A DNA stretch of 6,278 nt, taken from Conexibacter sp. (GTDB lineage Bacteria; Actinomycetota; Thermoleophilia; Solirubrobacterales; Solirubrobacteraceae). Shown here piece by piece: positions 1 through 5,700 of the stretch. Made by a program: the position numbers and the translations under genes. The stretch lies in NCBI GenBank assembly GCA_025964295.1, contig JAOPZD010000491.1, positions 1-6,278 of the forward strand. Direction: 5' to 3'. The notes under the pieces are model-generated. The model ran no database searches. It had not been told where the DNA came from and saw only the letters and a program-made list of their open reading frames with translations. Position 1 is the first letter of the stretch, and the number at the start of each line of letters is the position of its first letter.

Positions 1-1
1 C

Positions 2-316
2 GGGGCATGGGGACCCAACAGGACCGGATGGGCCGAGCTGAGCCGCATCTTCCGGTGGGTCGCGTCCCGGCTCGCGCATGAGACGTACAGCGACTTCCGA
101 TGGGACATCGAGGTGGCCGACGCCGGCGGCGAGATCGGCTACACGGTAGGACTCGAGCGGTTCAATCACCACACCGAGGACGGGCACGTCGAGCCGATCA
201 CCGTGCGCGTCACCCACGTCTATCGGCGCGAGGACGGCGAGTGGAAGATCGTGCATCGTCACGGCGACCTCGCCCCCGCCGACGAGAGCCCGCCGGAAGA
301 GGGCTCGACGAGCTGA
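2..316 (+). CDS. SnoaL-like / NTF2-fold protein (DUF4440 type), 3' part only
   Basis: The reading frame is open from the left edge to the TGA at 314-316, giving the last 104 residues; the start lies outside the window. The C-terminal half shows the typical end of a SnoaL-like cone-shaped NTF2 fold. A strand reading GEIGYTVGLERF is followed by ITVRVTHVYRREDGEWKIVHRHGD, the usual 'xxRxTxVYRRExGxWKIVHxHxD' close of DUF4440/SnoaL_3 proteins. A short acidic, proline-rich tail follows. Family members are small cytoplasmic proteins that bind or turn over small molecules, and the substrate cannot be told from sequence. SnoaL-like genes are common neighbours of ECF sigma factors, so a link with the cassette downstream is possible, but a separate promoter candidate lies between them. 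The internal GTG at 113 would cut off the first part of the fold and is not the true start. Confidence 0.8.
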   Translation, partial: GAWGPNRTGWAELSRIFRWVASRLAHETYSDFRWDIEVADAGGEIGYTVGLERFNHHTEDGHVEPITVRVTHVYRREDGEWKIVHRHGDLAPADESPPEEGSTS

Positions 317-328
317 TCCGCGGCTCAC

Positions 329-338
329 GGAAATTTCC
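329..338. repeat. 10-bp perfect palindrome GGAAATTTCC
   Basis: The site reads the same on both strands and is an A/T island in very GC-rich sequence. It sits 13 bases after the SnoaL-like stop and 9 bases upstream of the proposed -35 element of the next cassette. That position would suit a dimeric regulator, but no regulator gene is visible here, and a chance 10-bp palindrome is possible. Confidence 0.3.
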
Positions 339-347
339 AGAGGCCCG

Positions 348-374
348 TGTCGATTCCCGTCGGGCTCGCTCGAC
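348..374 (+). promoter_or_regulatory. candidate ECF42-type promoter for the YCII/ECF cassette
   Basis: TGTCGA at 348-353 is followed after exactly 17 bases by CGAC at 371-374. From memory of work on the ECF42 group in Streptomyces, its target promoters in front of DGPF genes have TGTCGA at -35 and CG(A/T)C at -10. Both halves match here, in front of a DGPF gene that is next to an ECF42-like sigma factor. Transcription would start near 380, leaving a leader of roughly 40-45 bases before the ATG at 424. This predicts autoregulation. Function is inferred. Confidence 0.55.
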
Positions 375-408
375 GTACGAGATAGAAGGCCGACAATCCA
401 CCCCTACC

Positions 409-414
409 GAGGAG
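409..414 (+). promoter_or_regulatory. ribosome binding site GAGGAG for the YCII-family gene
   Basis: GAGGAG is a good Shine-Dalgarno match that ends 9 bases before the ATG at 424. It selects this ATG over the far-upstream in-frame candidates and over the internal ATG at 433. Confidence 0.65.
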
Positions 415-423
415 TACGGCGAG

Positions 424-852
424 ATGCGAGTCATGGTGCTGATCAAGGCGACCGAGCAGTCCGAGCGCGGCGAGATGCCGAGCGAGAAGCTGCTCACGGA
501 GATGACGACGTTCAACGAGGAGCTGGTGAGGGCGGGCGTGATGCTCGCCGGCGACGGCCTGCACCCGTCCGCGAAGGGCGTCCGGGTGGCGTTCAAGGGC
601 AGCGAGCGCAAGGTCATCGACGGCCCGTTCGCCGAGACCAAGGAGCTGCTGGCCGGCTACTGGATCTGGCAGGTCAAGTCGCTCGACGAGGCGGTGGAGT
701 GGGTCAAGCGCATCCCTGCGCCCGACGATGACGCCGACGCGGCGATCGTCGAGATCCGCCCGGTGTTCGAGGCCGAGGACTTCGGCGACGAGTTGACGCC
801 GGAGCTGCGCGAGCGGGAGGCCGCCCTGCGCGCCCAGACCGAAGGCGCGTAG
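424..852 (+). CDS. YCII-family protein with DGPF motif (YCII-related domain)
   Basis: This is a 142-residue cytoplasmic protein of the YCII/DGPF family. It opens with MRVMVLIKATEQSERGEMPS, typical of the family start, and the signature DGPFAETKEL begins at residue 66. The middle GYWIWQVKSLDEAVEWVKR (residues 78-96) and the closing EIRPVFEAEDFG (110-121) are also family hallmarks. The fold is a ferredoxin-like dimer, and the biochemical role of DGPF proteins is not settled. The length is normal and no key part is missing. The ATG at 424 is chosen because GAGGAG lies at the right distance and the homologous start lines up; the longer open frame upstream (from 100) translates to Arg-rich nonsense. 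It ends 3 bases before the sigma factor start, so the two genes are almost surely co-transcribed. DGPF genes are the characteristic partners and likely targets of ECF42 sigma factors. Confidence 0.93.
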   Translation: MRVMVLIKATEQSERGEMPSEKLLTEMTTFNEELVRAGVMLAGDGLHPSAKGVRVAFKGSERKVIDGPFAETKELLAGYWIWQVKSLDEAVEWVKRIPAPDDDADAAIVEIRPVFEAEDFGDELTPELREREAALRAQTEGA

Positions 853-855
853 AAG

Positions 856-2122
856 GTGGCGTCCGCCGACGTCAAGCGCACGATCGACGCCGTCTGGCGG
901 ATCGAATCCGCCCGGCTCATCGCGGGCCTCGCCCGCTTCGTGCGCGACGTCGGCCTCGCCGAGGACCTCGCGCAGGAGGCGCTCGTGGCGGCGCTGGAGC
1001 AGTGGCCGCAGGCGGGCGTCCCGGACAACCCGGGCGCCTGGCTCATGGCCACCGCCAAGCACCGCGCGATCGACCGGCTGCGGCGCGCGGACGTGCACCG
1101 GCGCAAGACCGAGGAGCTGGGACGCGACTTGGAGCGGCGCGGCGAGGCGGACATGCCCGACCTCTCCGCGGAGGTCGCCGACCCTTTCGACGACGACGTC
1201 CTGCGCCTCATCTTCACGGCCTGCCATCCGGTGCTCTCGCTGGAGGCGCGGGTGGCGCTCACACTGCGGCTGCTCGCGGGCCTCACCACCAGGGAGATCG
1301 CCCGCGCGTACCTGGTGCCGGAGGCGACCGTGCAGCAGCGCATCGTCCGCGCGAAGCGCACGCTCTCCGCCGCCCGCGTGCCGATCGAGGTGCCCGAGCG
1401 CGGCGAGCTGCCCGAGCGGCTCTCCTCGGTGCTGGAGGCGATCTACCTGATCTTCAACGAGGGCTACTCCGCCACTGCCGGCGACAAGTGGCTGCGCCCG
1501 GAGCTGCTCGAGGAGGCGCTCCGGCTGGGCCGCATGCTTGCGGCGCTGCTGCCGGGGGAGCCGGAGGTGCACGGGCTGTCCGCGCTGATGGAGCTGCAGG
1601 CGTCGCGCGCCCGCGCGCGCCTCGGGCCGGACGGCGAGCCGATCCTCCTGCTCGATCAGGACCGCTCGCGCTGGGACTGGATGCTCGTCGGCCGCGGACT
1701 CGCCGCCCTGGAGCGCGCATACGCGGCAGGCGGCGCCGTCGGCACGTACACGCTGCAGGCCGCGATCGCTGCTTGCCACGCGCGCCCGGACGGCGGGGGA
1801 GACCGACTGGGTGAGCATCGTCGCCATCTACGATGGCCTCGCCGAGGTCGCGCCGTCGCCGGTGGTGGAGCTGAACCGCGCGGTCGCGGTCGGTATGGCG
1901 TTCGGCCCCGCTCAGGCGCTGCGACTCGTCGACGAACTGGCCGACGAGCCCGCCCTGAGCAACTATCACCTCCTGCCGACGGTGCGCGGCGACCTGCTGG
2001 AGAAGCTGGGCCGGATCGCCGATACGCGCAGCGAATTCGAGCGCGCCCTCACGCTCACCCAGAACGCCCGCGAGCGCTCCGTGCTCCTGCAGCGCATCGC
2101 GGGCTGCTCGGCGCTTGCGTAG
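856..2122 (+). pseudogene. ECF sigma factor, ECF42-like with DUF6596 and TPR-like C-terminal extension; frameshifted
   Basis: The product is an RNA polymerase sigma factor that directs transcription from its own promoter class. Frame 1 starts at GTG 856 and shows sigma region 2 (residues about 15-77, including GLAEDLAQEALVAALEQWP and AWLMATAKHRAIDRLRR). Sigma region 4 follows (about 113-170, with LRLIFTACHP and the helix-turn-helix LTTREIARAYLVPEATVQQR). The DUF6596 extension is at about 188-288 (YLIFNEGYSA, LLLDQDRSRWD). After CHAR (residue 310) the frame degenerates into Arg/Gly-rich sequence up to a stop at 2184. The family continuation (ETDWVSIVAIYDGLAEVAP, SPVVELNRAVAVGMAFGP, YHLLPTVRGDLLEKLG, NARERSVLLQRIAGC) runs in frame 2 from about 1787 to the TAG at 2120-2122. 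Joined, the two parts give about 422 residues, normal for ECF42. The extension is reported to be needed for activity in this group, so a real frameshift should inactivate it; a sequencing error would mean an intact gene. The GTG is the first possible start after the YCII stop, and GAAGG at 841-845 may serve as its ribosome site. Confidence 0.88.
1780..1786 (+). other. frameshift site in the sigma factor gene
   Basis: The codons for ALQAAIAACH end at 1779 in frame 1, and the family sequence RTAGETDWVS resumes at 1787 in frame 2. Seven bases (GCGCGCC) lie between, where six or nine would keep frame. Restoring one GC unit to this alternating run would give HARARTAGETDW, which fits the family pattern as I know it. 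Loss of a dinucleotide is therefore the simplest reading, and one extra base is the alternative. Short alternating GC runs are prone both to polymerase slippage and to sequencing error. Confidence 0.75.
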
Positions 2123-2181
2123 GCAGCGCCAGCTCGGCAAGCACTGAGAACCTGAGCGAGTCCGTCGGCACGCAATCGAAT

Positions 2182-2205
2182 TGACGCCGGGCAGCCCGTA
2201 CGTCA
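2182..2205 (+). terminator. possible terminator hairpin after the sigma factor gene
   Basis: TGACG (2182-2186) pairs with CGTCA (2201-2205), and CGGG (2188-2191) pairs with CCCG (2195-2198). A CAG loop and a small internal loop (C opposite TA) complete the structure. It lies about 60 bases beyond the frame-2 stop of the sigma gene. No T-tract follows, which is common for candidate terminators in GC-rich actinobacteria but leaves the call weak. Confidence 0.3.
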
Positions 2206-2311
2206 GCGGTGGATCGATGGCGTGGCGGCTGGCGCGGGGGCCGAGTCCCGGGTACTTCGTCGAGCGCCCGCCTATGAAGCATGAGACGTCGGCGCGCCAG
2301 TCGCCCGGCCC

Positions 2312-2524
2312 ATGATCCTCACCATCCTTCACCCCAGCGAGACCTACCGTCTCGGCGTCACCCTCTGGCTCGCCGACGCCCTCGCAGAAGCGCCTGCTGG
2401 CCTCAGTCGGGCAGGCACCTCCTTCTGGGGCAGCCCAGGTCCCGTCCGTGACGTATTGGTGCTCGCTGACGTCCTGCGCCTACTAGGAATCCAGACGGTA
2501 CCGCTTTGCGGCGCTAATCGTTGA
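2312..2524 (+). CDS. weak hypothetical ORF, 70 residues
   Basis: An ATG-started frame ends with TGA at 2522-2524. The product (beginning MILTILHPSETYRLGVTLWL) matches no family I recognise. No Shine-Dalgarno sequence precedes the ATG; the upstream bases are C-rich. Third codon positions are fairly GC-rich in the first two thirds and then become mixed (several A/T-ending codons near the end), unlike the neighbouring genes. There is no signal peptide and no clear membrane segment. It may be a chance ORF, or a remnant of an older gene in the spacer. Confidence 0.2.
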   Translation: MILTILHPSETYRLGVTLWLADALAEAPAGLSRAGTSFWGSPGPVRDVLVLADVLRLLGIQTVPLCGANR

Positions 2525-2621
2525 CCCCCGCGCATCAGCGCTCAACCCTTGAGTAAGTTTAAGCCCAGATCCCTCCGCGGGTCCGCCGCCGGACATCGGC
2601 GTCTCTATGCGGCTTTCTTTC

Positions 2622-2650
2622 TTGACACGCATTGGTCAGCACTGTTTGCT
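2622..2650 (+). promoter_or_regulatory. candidate housekeeping-type promoter for the RHS gene
   Basis: A perfect TTGACA lies at 2622-2627. After a 17-base spacer comes TTTGCT (2645-2650), which shares only three positions with TATAAT. Poor -10 boxes are common in high-GC actinobacteria, but this leaves the assignment tentative. Transcription would start at about 2656-2658, inside the left arm of the strong hairpin described next and roughly 80 bases before the GTG at 2735. Confidence 0.35.
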
Positions 2651-2682
2651 GCGCTCCGCGTCCATCAGCGGACGCGGAGTGC
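2651..2682 (+). repeat. strong inverted repeat in the RHS leader (13-bp arms, 6-base loop)
   Basis: The arms are 2651-2663 (GCGCTCCGCGTCC) and 2670-2682 (GGACGCGGAGTGC). Ten inner pairs are perfect, followed by one G-T wobble and two more G/C pairs. The loop is ATCAGC. It immediately follows the proposed -10 box. It could be an operator, a leader RNA stem-loop, or a terminator for transcription arriving from upstream, though TTCAACTC rather than a T-tract follows it. Confidence 0.6.
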
Positions 2683-2694
2683 TTCAACTCAAGA

Positions 2695-2708
2695 GGCGCG
2701 TCGGCGCC
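2695..2708 (+). repeat. small GC hairpin just upstream of the RHS start
   Basis: GGCGC (2695-2699) and GCGCC (2704-2708) are separated by a GTCG loop and followed by CCTTTCC. The 5-bp stem lies 12 bases downstream of the larger inverted repeat and ends 26 bases before the GTG start. In sequence this GC-rich a 5-bp stem may arise by chance. Confidence 0.3.
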
Positions 2709-2723
2709 CCTTTCCATCTGCCT

Positions 2724-2728
2724 GGGGG
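2724..2728 (+). promoter_or_regulatory. GGGGG, likely ribosome binding site of the RHS gene
   Basis: This G-run ends 6 bases before GTG 2735 and is the only purine-rich element at a workable distance. It supports GTG 2735 as the start; the signal peptide that begins there supports the same choice. The in-frame TTG at 2729 overlaps the end of the run's spacing and is less likely. Confidence 0.45.
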
Positions 2729-2734
2729 TTGCTC

Positions 2735-5700
2735 GTGCGCGTTGCTCTGTCGCGTCGCTCGCTGCTGGTCGTGTTGGTGCTCGTTGGTCTGTTCGTCTTC
2801 GCCCTGGTCGGCGGGTCGGCGCCGGCGGCTTCGCCTCGCGCCGGCGGCAAGCGCACGAGCTCTGCGCCGCCGCCGCGAGCGAAGATCGTCCGCGAGCGGA
2901 TCGCAGCGCGTACCGCGACCTCGCGGACGTACTTGCTCAGCGACGGCACGCGCCGGACGCGGATCTGGGCGAGCCCGGTGAACTACCGCAAGGCCGATGG
3001 CACGTGGGCGGCGATCGACACCACCCTGAAGCCCGACGGCGCCGACGCCCTCCGGACGGCGGCGGCGCGGGTGCCGGTCGAGCTGCCGCGGACCCTCGAT
3101 GCGCCGGTGCAGGTGTTCGACCCGGCGGGTCGCTCGGTATCGTTCCGGCTGCGTGGCACCGACGCCGGGCAGGCGGCGAAGGTCGACGGCTCGACGGCGA
3201 CCTACGCGGACGTGCGCCCCAGCGTCGACGCGACCTACGAGGCGCGCAGCTATGGCGTGAAGGAGACGCTCACCCTCGCCGACGCGTCGGCTCCGTCGAG
3301 CTTCTCCTTCGTCCTGGACCCGTCCGACGACTTGACGCCGTCACTGCGTCGCGACGGATCGGTTCAGTTGCGCGACGGCAACGGGGCGGTGCGCTTCCTG
3401 GCCCCGGCGCCAACCGTCCAGCCCGCCGATGCCCCGGCGCCGACCACCGCCCATGTCTCCTACGACCTGTCGGCCGACGGCGCGACGCTAACGGTCAAGA
3501 TCGATCCCGAGTGGCTGGCCAAGGCGAGCTTCCCGGTCAAGGTCGATCCGTCGCTCTATGACTTCGAAAGCGATGCATGCACCTTGTCGGACGGGTCGCT
3601 GGAGTCGACCCCGGACTGCGGCGACAGCGAGCTGCGGGTCGGCAACGACGGCTCGCACGTGCAGCGCGCGGCGATCCGGTTCAGCTCCCTGGAGTCTCAG
3701 GGGATCCCGGCGGACGCGTCGGTCGCCTACGCCCAGCTCTACATCACACTGAAGGCGCTGAGCAACACCTCCCAATCGGCAAGGATCGACGTGTCGGCGC
3801 TGGGCAAGCAGCTCGCACCGGGAGCGACGTGGTCGACGTATGACGGCATCGACCCTTGGGACACGCCGGGCGGCGACACCGATACGGCCGCCGCGCCGAT
3901 CACGTCGCGGCCGATCGACGGCGGCAGCGTCGGCTATGACAGCGGCTTTGACGTCACGTCGGTGGCGGCGTCGTGGATCCACAGCCAGAACGTCAACGGC
4001 TCCAATGCCTCGACCAACAACGGACTGCTCGTGCGCGCCCACGACGAGTCCCAGATCGAGCTGGCCACCTTCGGTGGCCCGACCTACCCGGCGCAGAACA
4101 GCGTCCCATGTCTGGAGGTCGACTGGACCGCGCACACGGGCGTGGAGTCCGACCAGACCTATGAATCGCTGGGCATCGACGATCACTCCGGCCTGAAGGT
4201 CAACGTCGCCACGGGCAACCTCGTGGTGCAGAGCAACGACATCCACATCCCCGGGGTCAACGGCCTGGACCTCAACCTGTCGCGGGCCTACAACAGCGAG
4301 GACGTCGGCAATCAGCACATGCTCGGCTCGGCGTGGACTGAGAGCATCAACGGCGCGGCCCTGCGAATGCAGTTCAACTGGGCGAGCCACAGCCACGTCA
4401 TGTACGCCAACGGCGGCGCGATCTATCGCTACAACAACGCGGACGCGAACATCGACACGATCGGGGCGCCGAACCTCCAGACGCCCGCGGGGATCAGCGG
4501 CAAGATGGTCGAGAGCAGCACGACCAACGGCGTGACCGTCACGTTCCCCGACGGCACGGTGTGGACCTACTGCACCGACTACGACGGCTGGCAAGAGCTC
4601 AAGCAGATCAAGGATGCCCACGGCAACCACATCGATCTGGCCTACAGCAGCAACAACGACTCGACCACCCTGACGAGCATCACCGACTCCTACGGCCATG
4701 TCCTGACCGTCAACCGGGACACCAATGGCGTCGTGACCGGTCTGACTGACGCGACCGGCCGGCACTGGAGCTACGGCCTCGGCGGCACTTACCACAACCT
4801 GGACTCGTTCACCAACCCCGATAGCAAGACGACGAGCTACACCTACGACACGTCGCATCCGTGGGACATCTGGGATTGGATGAGCAAGATCACCGACGCC
4901 CGCGGCCACGACATCGACATCGGCTACAGCGGAGCGACCGGGGACTGGCAGCAGGTGACGTCGATCACCCGGGTGGTCGATGGTGGCGCCGACGACGTCG
5001 TGTGGGAGTTCGACTACCAGCCCGCGGCGGGCTTCGGCCACTCGTGCTCGGACACCACCAACCAGCGCACCGTCGAGACCGACCCGCGCGGCAAGCTCAC
5101 GACCTATTGCTACGACAACCAAGCGCATGTCGTCGAGACATGGGACGCGCTGAACCGCAAGGCCAAGCAGGGCTATGACGCTCAGGGCAACGTCATCAGC
5201 GCGGCGAACGCCGCCGGCGGCACGGGCAACCCGCTATCGCTGAGCTACGCGAGCGACGCGAACCATAACCTGACCGGCGGCACCGAGCCGGCGGGCGAGA
5301 CGTTCGGCCTGACGTATTGCAAGAACGCCGGGTCGAGCACCAACAACTGCACAGACGGCGTGGCTGACTCCCTCGCGGAGCACCGCGTCCAGCAGTACCG
5401 CGACGAGCAGAGCAGCAAGAGCGACTTTGACTACAACGCCACGGGTGACCTGACATCGGTCCGGGCAGACGCCAGCCCCACGGTCGCCGGCCTGGTCCTG
5501 TCCTATAACACGAGCGGGTCGATCACCGACGGCACACTGGCGTCCTCGACCGACGGCAACGGCAACACGACGAGCTACAGCTACACCAACCACAACCTGA
5601 CGACGGTTTCCCCGCCCGCGAGTAGCACCCTGATCGGCAACACGACGCTCACGTATGACAACGAGAACCGCGTCGAGACCGTCACCGACGGACTCGGAAC

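Larger units (their letters stand above)
2123..2734. other. gene-poor spacer between the sigma factor cassette and the RHS gene
   Basis: Across about 610 bases no ORF on either strand resembles a known protein. The first half (2123-2310) is a GC-rich tail region with one imperfect hairpin. The second half is less GC-rich; I count 36 G/C in the 60 bases 2521-2580. It contains pyrimidine-rich stretches and ends in a promoter-and-hairpin leader for the RHS gene. I see no tRNA, no terminal inverted repeats and no transposase remnant. Confidence 0.6.

Noticed and set aside
100..423. In-frame upstream extension of the YCII-family gene
   Set aside because: The translated extension is Arg-rich nonsense that overlaps the SnoaL-like gene in another frame. 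The GAGGAG ribosome site and the family start both indicate ATG 424.
325..1827. 500-residue open frame on the minus strand across the YCII and sigma genes
   Set aside because: It is low-complexity Arg/Leu/Gly/His-rich sequence opposite two well recognised genes, and it even crosses the intergenic promoter region. It is an antisense shadow.
1811..2122. Separate 103-residue gene starting at GTG 1811
   Set aside because: The homology begins upstream of this GTG (RTAGETDW at 1787-1810) and continues directly from the sigma factor in the other frame, so it is the displaced tail and not an independent gene.
2113..2142. GCTTGC / GCAAGC inverted repeat over the sigma factor stop
   Set aside because: It is only a 6-bp stem with an 18-base loop and no T-tract; too weak to call a terminator.
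2581..2594. GTCCG-CCGC-CGGAC hairpin upstream of the RHS promoter candidate
   Set aside because: A 5-bp stem in GC-rich DNA is expected by chance, and no T-run directly follows.
2607..3561. Overlapping + strand ORFs at 2607-2981 and 2632-3561
   Set aside because: They are Arg/Cys- or Arg/Gly-rich out-of-frame readings of the RHS leader and 5' coding region; the frame starting at 2735 has the signal peptide and domain matches.
3488..5128. 546-residue open frame on the minus strand, antisense to the RHS gene
   Set aside because: The product is a monotonous Val/Ala/Asp/Arg-rich string without domain features. It is explained by the GC-rich codon use of the RHS gene, which seldom creates stops in the facing antisense frame. 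The sense strand has clear domain matches.
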